From: Dipteris shenzhenensis
Lineage: Eukaryota > Polypodiophyta > Polypodiopsida > Gleicheniales
NCBI GenBank assembly: GCA_047967505.1
Contig: CM106538.1
Length of the DNA stretch: 64,000 bases
Strand: one strand, 5' to 3'
Positions 11,641 to 23,600 of this stretch are shown one piece after another. The notes beneath the pieces are model-generated. The model made no database searches, was not told the DNA's origin, and was given only the letters and a program-made list of their open reading frames with translations. The stretch's first letter is position 1. Each line of letters starts with the position of its first letter. The translations under genes and the position numbers were made by a program.

Positions 11641-12240
11641 GCAGAGGGCCCCCCAGAGTCGTGCTACTATGTCAGCACTTGGGTGCTCTTAACCCCAACT
11701 GTTGGGGGGTCAACCTGGACATCGAAGAAGTCTCATCCTCCAAGGCATGGAGGTTGTCTGCTAGGGCATTCCTCTGACTACTTCCCCTGGGATTGGGATG
11801 CTTACTCACACTCTACCTCTCACATTCACGAAGTCTGGCATGCCGCACACAGTTCTTCAAAGCCTACTTGCTAGGCTTCTTACACCCCACCCTCGTCTAA
11901 AGGCTCTACCAAGGTGTTTGGGACTCCATGCACTAAGTGGACTCGTGTTGTGCTCTCTCTAGGGGAGTTTTCCTCTGCTACCAACAAGGGTGAACGAAAT
12001 CCCTACCCCAACCCCTCCAGCAATCAAGGGCCAAATGTTCCATCTGTCTACATCGTAAGCACTATATCGGCAGACCCGAGATCTCAATGTGGTAGTTGAA
12101 CTCTTTGCCATTAAGAGTCTCGAGAATGATCTCCTCAAGTAAGGTCTCTGGGCACTCCACGATCAATCTCAGATGGGGAACTCCATCATCTACTACCACT
12201 AACACTGCCATCTAAGGCAGAGACTCCATCACTAGGGTAA
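11640..12240 (-). pseudogene. L1-type LINE ORF1 relic
   Basis: On the minus strand, near 12200-12070, the frame reads VPHLRLIVECPETLLEEIIL and then LNGKEFNYHIEISGLP. This resembles the ORF1/DUF4283-type region of plant L1 LINEs, an RNA-binding protein encoded upstream of the endonuclease and reverse transcriptase. It lies on the 5' side of the endonuclease fragment at 9610-10400, in the order expected for one minus-strand LINE. The frame is not continuous. Confidence 0.4.
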
Positions 12241-12242
12241 CG

Positions 12243-13080
12243 TGTTGGCATGACAATAATGACAAGTTCCGATTATGTTAAGTGTCCTCTCACGTTAGCA
12301 TGATTTATTCTTGAGTAGTAGAATAAAGTCTAGAGTAAACATTATGCTAGTCAACTATTGGATTACAACATTATAGGAGTTGGTGAATCAAAGAAATATA
12401 ATCACTCAAGCAATACCTTGAGGAGCTTCTGAACCAAATTGCTATTTACTCTATTGGCATAATCAAGGTTAAAAGTCCTAAATACTCTATTCTGAGTTGT
12501 CTCAAGTGCTATTTACATTTAGAAACCACTTTCTCTTCATTACTCTTGTGATTCCATTTGTCCTACCTATTAAGCAATTGTATGCCCACCATAATTCTCA
12601 TGTGAAAAGCCAATGATGTTATCAAAGAAGATTCAAAGCACTTACCTTAAATATCTGAGGCCCTTAAACATGCACTTGGAGGTTAGGATCACACTCGATG
12701 ACCATCATCCCCCACTCTCTTCAATACACATAGGCGTTTTTCATACAGCTTCGAACACAATAGGCATAAATTGATTAACGTCCGTGACAGTTGATTCACA
12801 CCTGCTCAAGAGCTTTTGAGTTGCCATTTTCTTGTGATTAAGTGCGAATACATGTTTTATCTCAACTTAAAACTCTTAGTTGATTTACACCTGCACAAGA
12901 GTTCTAGAGTTGAGACCATTTCTCCTGATAAAGTGTGAAGGCTTCATCTGAACTCATGCAAGAGTTCCCAGAAGCATGGAATGAGCTTGTCTTTTTGTTC
13001 TAGAGGGGAGAGTGAGAAGGAATATTCTCTGTTAGATTAAGAAATTAAAGGTATAATTAGGGTGTTTAGAGGCTAGAGCA
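12243..13080. other. Non-coding, possibly a solo LTR
   Basis: The sequence starts TGTTGGCATGACAATAATGA, which resembles a Gypsy LTR start, and contains an imperfect repeat of about 80-95 bp (about 12787-12870 and 12882-12965, both with CACCTGC-CAAGAG). I could not find a matching second LTR, a clear end or a target-site duplication. The solo-LTR reading is a guess. Confidence 0.25.
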
Positions 13081-13192
13081 CCATACACAATACCAGCGGA
13101 TCATGGAAAGGTAAAGTTGCATGCCCACGTCCAGCCCATGTCTCAGATGCATTCAACACACCATGGATGGGCATGGGTAGCTCTAGTCTTGC

Positions 13193-13585
13193 ATCTAAGG
13201 CTGTTTACACACCACCAAAGGGTGCCCCAAGTACAACCCAACATGTGGGTGCCCAAAAAGAGTCCCGAGCAGAATTGAATGGGCATACCCCATTACACAC
13301 TATCTGCCCATAGTGGGTTTTAAAAAATTGAGTGCCTACCCATGGGCACCCCTTTACACATCTCCCAACAATCGCCCAACAATGGTTTTGTAATTTGCAG
13401 GACCCTGTACACACACGTGATTGGCAGATTGGAAGAGCCAAGCTTGTTGGCTGCCCGTGGAAGAACTTTCCAAGGGCAGGACGTGGAGTCCAGGAAGTAA
13501 CGAGATGCTTGTCCATTGTGCGCCCATGGTTTAACATCTCAAGTCGGGTTGGTTGGTTCGATCCAGTGTGTAAACACGCTTAGAT
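13193..13585. mobile_element. MITE-like element with terminal inverted repeats (about 393 bp)
   Basis: The ends form an inverted repeat. ATCTAAGGCTGTTTACACAC at 13193-13212 pairs with the complement of 13566-13585, matching 18 of 20 bases, with the inner 11 (TGTTTACACAC) perfect. The interior has no coding sequence. I could not find a target-site duplication, so the superfamily is open (hAT-like and Mutator-like were considered). It sits about 0.7 kb upstream of the kinase start codon. Confidence 0.5.
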
Positions 13586-14276
13586 CAGGTGTAATTAGGG
13601 GAGGGTACGTAAGTATGTGCATGTGTGCATGGCGAGATTTGTCGTGAGTTGGCGATTGGACGATTGTTACGAGGCGTGAACGACGAGCACTTACGACACA
13701 TGATCTTCATCGCTCGAGGACTCTCCCAATTTGTAAAATCGTCGTTAATCACCTTCATCACTTGCCCTTCGCCTGCTGGATCATTAGCCGGCAGCAAGCC
13801 GCTCCAATTTGATTATTATTTTTCCGTCTCTAGCCCGCAGCTGCCTGGACACGACAAGCTCCGGGATCCAATTTGTACACTCACGAACTGTTTCACCAGC
13901 TCTTTCGGAAGAGCAGCAGCTGCATGGGCTCTTCTCGAATCAATGACGAGTGCCGGTGCATTCGAAGATAGTACCTAGTTGGTGCCTATGCATTCGAGCT
14001 TTCTTTCTGATCCGCTCCACAAGACCTTTCACTTCAGAAGTAATAGCCTTAATTTACATCTCAGATAGTAGTGCTCTATTCAACGTTACGAGGCAGTGAT
14101 ACTCCGGTATTGCAGAATTCTGAATCCTCAAGCTGTCATAGTGTTTGAGAGGCAAAACACAGGCTGCAAAGAGAATGACTGACAGGGACACGTCATGACG
14201 TAGCCGATAGACCAAGCGAGACCAACAGAAAAAGATCTGAACATTCTACAACAAGATTGTCGAGGCTTATAATGAC
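13586..14276 (+). promoter_or_regulatory. Upstream region and probable 5' UTR of the CRK kinase gene
   Basis: This is 0.7 kb between the MITE-like repeat and the start codon. No convincing TATA box is visible. A stop codon, TGA at 14238-14240, is in frame with the ATG at 14277 and has no ATG between, which fixes the start. The transcription start cannot be placed from sequence. Confidence 0.4.
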
Positions 14277-14675
14277 ATGGGCCAGTGTTGTTCCAACCAC
14301 GTTAATACCGCCGATGCCATGCAGAAGAAGAATAAAATCGAGTCAGAACGCCCCTCAAGGTCCTCATCCAATGACGCAAGTTTGATCGAGAGGAGTAGCT
14401 TCTCCTTTCGGTTAACTCCTGCGCGAGGATTAACAAAACCATCGCCTTCCAAGCATATTCAATCCCTTCTAGCCGACAGACACAAGGAGAAGAATGGAAT
14501 TGAACAAATGAAACTCCCAGAAATAAATTTCGGATTTGCAAGGAACTTTTCGGCCAAGTATGACGTGGGAGCTGAGGTAGGCCGTGGGCACTTTGGATAC
14601 ACATGCAGTGCTCTTCCGAAGTCTGGCGAATTTCAGGGACAGACAGTCGCTGTGAAAATTATGTCCAAAGCTGAG
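14277..14675 (+). CDS. CRK: CRK exon 1 (codons 1-133)
   Basis: This exon encodes MGQCCSN, a Ser/Lys-rich variable region with the CRK signature [15 protein letters not shown] (residues 55-69), and the first strands of the kinase up to [10 protein letters not shown]. The donor is GAG|GTAAAA, phase 0. The in-frame TGA at 14238 supports this start. Confidence 0.93.
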
Positions 14676-17600
14676 GTAAAACTGAACTCGTGTACCCCTT
14701 TTTAAGTTCTTCTGGGTAAGTATCTCTCAACTACATGGAAGCGATTTGAGAGTTTGAGATTGCCATTTATGCTTGCGATAGCAATGTTCAACAAAAGCAT
14801 TCCCAAACAGTGTTGTTATGTGTTCAAAACTAAGTTATTCTCATCCCTGGCATCAATCCCCCCACGTAATTTTCCAGACAATCAAGTATGTTTGACTTCA
14901 GAAACCGATCAACTACGTCCTCATAGGTATGTATACAGGCATTCTCAGCATGCAGGCACAACTTTAAGGGTGTAAGTGCTTCCTACATTCAAATACCTGT
15001 TACTAGAAAGGACTGTTTCTTGTTTAGAACTTTATAAAAAGTGTATTACGTCTCAACAATGACAACGTAATAGGGGAGAGAAAACTACTCTTGTACGATA
15101 AGTTCCAACATGAGGGAAGGGGAGAATCCCTATTCTAAGCACGTAAAACCGCAAAAAAAGCATCTGGTCCAATACCCATAAAGAGCCAATGAGGAGGTGC
15201 ATAATGCCAAACATACCCCAATAAATGAAAAAATGAAACCTCAATCCCACACTCTAAAAAAAAGCTTTTCTTTGACTCTGGGGATCTCAAAACACCTGTC
15301 TCATTGGACCCAAAGTGTGGATGATTTTGTGACCAAATCTGATTTGTGGCCAAATCTGAGATAAGGTCTCTCTCCATCTAGTGAACACCTCCCATCACCT
15401 AGGTACAAGGAGCACACTGTAGTTTGATCAGAGAAACTACTGAGAATTCCTCCAAAGCAAGATGCTGTAGCAAAAGGCTACAATCTTGGAGAAACTGGGG
15501 AGTCGCAGATTCGAATATGTGAATTAAGCCAGTAATGAAATAAAAGATCTTAGCTAAAGGTCTCTGAGGACCTGAGGTGGAGAATGTCCAGTTACATACT
15601 TCTACCTTACACAGGTATGCTTACAAATTGTCGCTGTATTATTAACTGGATGCTATACAAAAAATGGTGTAATGTGCCAGGCATGCTTATTCTTCAATCT
15701 ACAGTAAATACAAAACCAACCTATACAAGTGAAGATGTTAAGCTGATGCCATAATATGATTTAAATCTTCCAAGAACTTACATTGAAGTCTGGTCTAACT
15801 TTGTTGAGTTAACTCCACCATCATGCTTCAACAAAACTTGATGCCCACATGCATTTGTAATTTGTTTTCCTAAAATGCACTTAGTGAAACTTACAAAGAC
15901 TTGCATTTAAAACCCCCTCCCGACCCCACGATGCCTTCAATGGTGGGTACTGTGTATCATTGGAGACGAATGCTGCTTCAACAAAGTGGTGCATCTTTGT
16001 CAAGTTACAACTTTGTAGCACATTTTCTATATCAGATTATAGGGACTCCTATGAAAATCAAGTGCATTGTTTTTTTAGGCATAGTAACAATGCATTTTTT
16101 CACAGTCAGAGAAAATTTTCTCCTAAGCCCTGTCAGGGGACATTTACAGTGTAGTTCTGTTCCACTACCGAAGCAGCACAAAAACATGTAAAACATATAT
16201 GTGATATGGAAATTTGTCTTCTATGTGAACAGGCTTAAGGTAAATCTCAAAGATTATGACATTTGAGGTGACCAGCTGACCTCTTGTAGATCTGAGTGAC
16301 TAGATGAGCTCTCATAAATCTGAGGTGACTAGGTGACCCCTTCCTTATACATGTGGGGTGACCCCAGCGACCAAATGACATTTAGTAGATTTGATGTGAC
16401 CAAGCAGCCCAGGGTATGGATAGTGACTAGGATGATTACCGTGAATTAGAGGTGATGATGATGCTGACTAGGAGGTGATGACAAAGAAGTTGGTGACATC
16501 CAAGGTGATTTGGCACAGATGCTACTTGCTCGGCCACAGGTCATCAAGCTGGCACTCTCCCAGCACCCTGAATCACCAATTGCAAGTCAGCATCTCCAGT
16601 CACGAGAAGACCGCTCATGGAGGAGTTATGACACCACCAAAAAGATAGAGCATCACTTAAAAGTGACAGGATTCCGGTGCACTCAAGGAATCCCAAGTTC
16701 ATCGAGGACCGACCAATGGAATGCAACAGCTTTAAAATGGAGGAGGAGAGGAACCAATGAGAGCTACGGGTATTCTACAAATGGGAGAAAGCACTGATCA
16801 TTGCCAAAGGACATTAGAGGGTCAAGGCGAGGAGAGGGAGATCACTAGGTTGATTGTAGGGAAAAACGCCAGACCTACAATCTCACCTGTGTAAGTGTTA
16901 TAGAGTTCTTAGAGGAGTTTTGTTTCCTATTGTCTTATCACTGATGGTAGAACTAGCCTGTTGTGATTGTTTTTAGTTTTAGCAACGTGTAGGTGATCAC
17001 AATCTACAAAACCAGAGGTTGTCGGTTTGATGCCCAGCAGGATCACCAAAAATGTACTAGACTAAGGCCTGAGTCCAAAAAAGATATGATGAGTTCACAA
17101 CATGCAGAATGCAAAGAAAGTGGTGTTCATATCCCAAGACATTCCCTGATAACCACTTGCGTGGCCACCCATGCCTTTACTAGAAAAGGGGGAAAATTTG
17201 CAAGATCAGTGACCAATGACCCAGTATGGGAAGGGTTGGTCTGCTAAAAGAAAATGAGAGCATTGTTCATACCAATGAAAGCTATTCAATTCTCAAGCCC
17301 CATATTAAAGAATCTGAACCAAGGTTCTAGGTCGCCAGCCAGGGCATTAATCTACATGCAGACCCCAGACCCCTCCCTAGACATTCTGTATTGTGAGCAA
17401 GTCCAAAGATACTGCACAAAATCATCATCAAAACAACATCCCTGCACACATTCTTTGGCAACCCACAGCCCATACGAGAGTCTCGAGTGGTATTTTCTTC
17501 TTGTCACAACTTACACACTTCACCTTAAGAAATATATATCTGCACATACTCTTTAAGTAACATAATGGAATAGAGCCATGAGAAACCCTGCTGAGAGTTT

Positions 17601-20600
17601 CTAATGGTGTGAGATTGTGGATTTCTTCTCACAAAGTTTTTGCTAATTTCTCTTTTCTGGGCTTGACTATAATTTTCTCCTCATTAGGTCATCATGTATT
17701 GTTTAAAATATCTTTTGCAGGGTACCATCCAACCCAACACGGACATTTCAAACAATGTAGAAAATAGCCCAGTGCCTCTACTACTACAAAAAGGAAGAGG
17801 AAGGGAGCGAGGGGGCAACCCTACTGAGAAGAGTGAGAAAGAGAAAAGTCCTCATCCATGTGCCCCCCAATAATCATCTGCTGGAACTCCCTACGTAAAG
17901 GGCTCAGACCCTTCTGATCCACCTCTTCAAGAATTCTTGTCTCTGCATGGTGCACTCCAAAAGGACCACTCCACTCTATCATATGCCTTCTCAAAATCCA
18001 AGAGAAGAATGTCAAGAGGCTGCAACTCCTCCTTGGCCCAATCCATTGCCTCCCAAAACGTAAAGATGTTGTCCGAACAAATCCTGTCTATGTGTCATGA
18101 ATGATGTCTGGCAGGTGGGGTCTCAACTGCAAGCTCAAGACCTTGGCAAAGATCTTATAAGCCATGTCTAGTAAGGTGATCGGTCTGCACTTCCTGATAT
18201 CTGATCTATCTCCCTCCTTTGGAATCAGGCAAATCCAACCTCGGCTCAAGGATTGCGAGAGGGAGTCTGATTCAAAAATCTCCTTGCAAGCCAAATGAAG
18301 CAGAGCGCATATGTGCTCCAAAAACAACGAAATAAGGTCGAAGTCAAGCCGTCCTCTCCTGGGCACTTCTAAGGGAGAGCCTTGAGGGCCTCCCAAAGCT
18401 CTCCATCCGTGAATGGAGCCTCTAGTCAATCTCTGCGGGACACCGTCGGAACCTCCAAATTGCCTCTCGGACTATCAAAGTTGTGGGCCACTCCACCTCG
18501 GACTGAAATAACTATCGGTAGAAATCCATGGTCAGCTTAAGGGTCTCCTGAGGGTCCGTCTGCATCTGTCCGTGCTCATCCCGTAGTCTCTAAAGATGAA
18601 CCCCAGCTGATCATGGCCGAGTGGTATGAAAGATCTACTTGGTCATCTTGTCTCCTTGTTGTACCCACATGACCTTGAAGGAGTGGTACATGAACTCAGC
18701 CTTGCAAATCTCCGTGGCCTAAAGTCAAGCAGTGCGCTCTCATATTTGTCTTTGAGCCATTGGGAACTTGGGTCTTGCTCTCTAAGTCTCTCAATGGAGG
18801 CCAGATCACGCCGCAATGCTCTCTTCTGCTGTTGAAGATCATGCCTCCGCCAAAGGGCTGAGGACTGCAGGTCCTAACTACGCTAGATCGTATCCGCCAC
18901 CCATGACCCCCGACCCTCTCTGGGTCACCCTGCTGACTACCTCTAGATATCGGCTACTGCTTGCTGAACTGCAAGAGATCATATGGGATGCGAACCCCCT
19001 TTTGGGGTAGTCCATGGCAGGGCTGCTTTAGATACAATACAGTAGGAGTGTGAATCTGACATCGTTGTACCTGCTAGGATGCCCATGGAGTCTCCCCTAT
19101 GCAGTGCCCACTCCCCAACATAGAATTTGTCGAGACGATCCAACAAGCTATCATGCCTCCTCTGCCCAAAAGAAAAATGAAGGCTGCCAAGAAACCTAGT
19201 AAACTCTGCCTCCCTCTGAGGACTCTACCATTGACCATGAAAATGAATTGCTCCCAGGTCCTCCTCTCTACTGTTGGCATCTCAGCAAAAGAGGCTCCTC
19301 CCTGCTTGTCCTTCGCAAACTCTAGATTGTTGAAGTCATCTCCAACTATCCATGAGTCTACATCTGGAAGATACTTTATCAATTGTCTCCAAAAAGAAGG
19401 GCGGTGCTGCCTGCAAGTGGGAGCATACATGTTTAGGATCTCGATCTTGATGATTTGGAACTTTAACCACGAAGTACTCATAAGTGGCTACACGACATCC
19501 CAGAATAGTACGAGTGTGTAGAGAAGAGCATGATGGAATAGACAGGGGCATTTGTGACATAAAATCTATTTTGTTATTTGGCATGTTTTAGGTATGTGTA
19601 GCTTTGTGGATATGTATGCTCAAGCAATTGGCCTCATAGGGATAAGGTTGCCGCCGTGATCTGACAAGAGGAGGAGCTGCTAGACTTAGAGTTTGCAGAC
19701 GATATAGCCCTATATGTGGAGGGATCAGCAACAAGCCTTGAAACAATCAAGGGGGCCTTGGCTATCTATTGTGACGACATGGCCCACATCAATTGGACCA
19801 AATCTATTGGCTTCTTCAAGGACAGAGAGAAGATTTAGGAGGTTCGAGACTGGGGGGCTGATTTTGGCTTTTGTTGGATCCCATGGATATCTTAGCAAAG
19901 TAGCAGATTGCTCTGGTTTTAGAAAGTATTCCGTGCAAGCTCTTGTATTGGAGCTCGACCAAACTCTCCTTAGTCACAGCAGAGGACCGGTAGTCAGCCA
20001 GGCCCTTCTTGAATGGCCTGGTATATATCCTCCTGCCTTGCTTCCATCGAGGATCCTACCTTACTTCCTTTGGGTAGGATCGGTTGGCACACGAAATACT
20101 AGAGCTCGAGTGGCTTGGTAGACACCCCGCAAGCATGTGGAAGTCTAGGCATCATCGATTCGGAGATGCAGAGCAGAGCCCTCTTGGGCAAGCTGGTGGT
20201 ATGTGGTCTCACCACAGGTGTGGTGCCCTGGAAGCTCCTCTTTTGGTGGGGGCTCCTTGGGAACACTCCTCGCAGAGGTGGATAGTGGCAGCATTCCCAC
20301 AAGTGGACTTTTTCGATGGCCCTCCTCACGGGGACCCCTCATGAGGAGCCTTTTTAGGTTTTGCTGGTAGCAGTTGGTTGGGGGGGCTCATTCAGACCAA
20401 CTCCTCCTGTAAGGAGAAATTCAAGATGCAACCAATCATATGGCACCCAGAGGTCCGAGACTCGGAGGGGCATATGCTAGGCTAACATGTGCATATTGGA
20501 TGGGCGCAATGGGACAATGGCCCAGCTAGGTCCTTCGAGATGTGGAGACAGCTCCCTAGGGACGTAGAGACTAGAGGGTAGGCTCCACTCAGTAGGATGT

Positions 20601-23600
20601 CTTGTTACTGCAAGTTGACACTACCAAAGCATTTGACACAATTCAATGGGATTTTATATCGCAAACCATGCATGCATTGGGTTTTGGATAGAAATTGCAG
20701 CAGATTATTTATCGGCTTTATTGTGATAGCAAAGCCTCTTGCATACTCTCTGGGGCTATCTCTAAAGCATGGACCCTCTGCTGTTCAGTTCATCAAGGCT
20801 GTCCACTTAGTGCGCTTTTATATGCCATAGCCACACATACCATGCTTCAACACATGGATCATCCGGTAGCAACTAACATGCTTCATGGCTTGTGGCCGGG
20901 GGAAAATTGTTCAGCCCACTTACTTGGTTCGTCATCTTGGTTATCCTCTGGGTTGGACGATTATTTATTGCCAACAAGCTGACTAAAGAAAAAGCTTGAA
21001 TATTGGAAGTTGGAAATTTGGCCTATGCATGCCCGGTTATGAATTGTCCAATCTATTTTGGTGGCTTATATTCAGTTCTACTTGCCTTTGATTATGTTCA
21101 GCAAGGAGGATCTTACATTTTTTATGTCTATTGTTCTAGAAACTTTCTAGCATTCAAAATATGGCAAGGAGAGCTTGAGATGCTCTCGGCACAGCATCTC
21201 TGTTCGCCAAAGATGAATGGAGGACTGAATATTCTGAACATTCAAGTCCATATTCTTGCCCACAAGGGGAAAATGATGCTGCACTTCTTGCAGGGTTCTC
21301 AACCTTGGGTTGCCATGATACACCATTTGCTTTTACAACTCACCACTCCTACTTTTGGATATTGGCAGCCTACACAATGGGATTTTCTTTTGGGTTGTGT
21401 TGATGGCAAGATCAAAGGTTGTACTCTGGTCTCAAATATGTTACTGGATTGGAAGCCTGTCCTCTTGCATTTGAAATGGAATGGTTGGGATTCATTGCAA
21501 GGAAATTATGTCGAAGCTAAGAGCATACATTGATCAAAGGCTTTGCCCTTCCGTTGGCATTACAGGAGCCTAGACATCATATTTCCTCAGTTTGAAAGGA
21601 ATCCATCCAGTTGTGGATGTCATTCATGATGATGGAACTATCCTTCTTGTCCTCTAGCAGCTGCAAAATTTGGTCTTGGAATGCATTACCGTTTCATGTG
21701 GCAAACTGTTACTGATATGCTCCAATCTTTTCAACCAGTTTTGCCACTAGAGCTTGAGGACTGTCTTCAAGATTGGACTCTTTCTTTACCAAGGTCATCT
21801 TGCCGTCCTTTGGGGCTGTCACATATTACCGTCTCTTCTTTATATAAAGTACTTCTGCCTCCGCCATGGGTTTCTCAAAAGGCCAATCAGCTTTGGCAAA
21901 TGAATCATCCTGCAAAGTGGTAAGAGATTGAGACAGATTTGGAATTCAAAAATTTCCCTCCGACAATGGGCTTTTTTGTGACAAGTTCTGCTGGGGTTCT
22001 TCCATCTGGGCAACTTTTGGCATGCAGAAACTATTTGCCGTAGATGTTTGGTTCCGCGGAAGTTTGTGCCTCATCTTATTTGGCATTGCCCCTATACTCG
22101 TGATTTCTTGAGCTTCCTTGGGTTTGAGAATTTGCTTTCCTAATGCTACCTTTGGGAAGTTTTTCTAGGTTTTCGAGATTCATCCACCCAGACAGGAATT
22201 TGATTTGTTTTTTCTTTGGGTTCGTTACTAGGCACTGTGGACTCTATGGAAGGATAGAAATCATAGTCTTTGGTGATCCTACATTTTCTACTTTCTCTTT
22301 GTTTAGGCACTCTTTGCAGAAATCTCTCTTTGATTGTCTACAAACTCATTATATAGAACGTGATGTATACTTGTCATATAGTGAGATTTTCTGTTGATGT
22401 AATTTAGCATATCTTGTTTTTTGGGATAGCCAAACTGTAATATAAAGTATCAAAATTTTCACCCAAAAAAAAAGTGTGGAGAGAGAGAGAGAGAGAGAGA
22501 GATGCCTCCCATCACCCAAGCTCCATGCTTAAGGCTGCCTCACCCTCTTCATCGTCAAAGTAGCAGACCAATATGACAACATGGCTCCGATCACATAAGT
22601 GCTAATGATACCACCATAGCTGATCCAATTCCAAACCCCTTTCCAATTTCTGCCATAGTGTTGCCAACGGCATCCAAACCACCAGTCCTTTCGAGAATAT
22701 TGCAATTCTACTGATCTTGTCGTTGATTGGCCCATACACATCGATTCCCATGCACATGGCAATGGTGCACAACACACCCAATGCTCGTATTCCTAGTGAA
22801 ATACTTAATAGTGTAGCCAATGATCTCAATAGTCTGGCTCCCATGCAGAAAAACAATTTCCACTACTGCACCAGCTTTGGGATGCCCCGATCGTATACGT
22901 GGAATGACGTTGGGAAGTGCAAGCCAGCAGATAAGAAGGATGTTGATGTCATCAATGTAGAAGAGATGATCAGCTGCCTCTTGAAAGCAGGCTCGATTGT
23001 TTGACGTCCTTGATTTTGTAGAAACTGGTAGCAAGCAAAGTCATGATCAAGCACACAATGATACCCATGGAGCTGATTAGTAGAGCTGTAGATCATGAGC
23101 GATGCCAAAAGAGATGGGAAAGGGACACCCACAAGATTTGGACAACCCTGTCCAAATCTGCTCCCTCAAAGAAGATCTAGGGACTCAACAATGTGAGGCA
23201 AGCCACAAATCCCCAAGTGATGTAACAAGTTCTTTTTTGCATTCTAGCGAACAAGTGCACAATGCCCTACTTGACGCTTTGGGGGCCTCTCCAACCCCAA
23301 ATGCAATGATCACAAACTCTTAAGGCTATGAAGGATCTTGGGCATCTAGGATCCACACCACAAGTCTATCTCCACAAGTGTTGTGGCTGGAAGTCCACCA
23401 TACTAGCAGAGCCAAAAGAATATAGAAATATGTCTCTTCTAGTAGGTTCTTTAAAGTTGTCTCCAAAAGTGTGCCTGCATGGGAAGAGTGATGCCATAGG
23501 TCTAGTGAGCTTTTCGGGTGCACTCTGAAACCGGCCTTGTCTGGCATTCTGAATGGTGTAATCAAACAAGGGAAGTGTCGTGTCACTCTTCAAAGTCCCA

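Noticed and set aside
11214-11777. 187-codon Gly/Arg-rich plus-strand open frame
   Set aside because: Openness is due to a G-rich purine tract; it crosses a LINE relic that is coded on the other strand, and no domain is visible.
13586-14276. TATA box for the kinase gene
   Set aside because: Only weak AT-rich matches, none at a convincing distance from an initiator.
17005-17045. tRNA- or SINE-like B box (GGTTTGATGCC)
   Set aside because: No A box at the right distance, no clover-leaf and no tail; similar loose matches are expected by chance.
22900-23034. A Y-I-D-D motif ([12 protein letters not shown]) suggesting a reverse transcriptase
   Set aside because: The neighbouring frame of the same bases reads [16 protein letters not shown], which fits the H+-pyrophosphatase, and no other RT motif is present.
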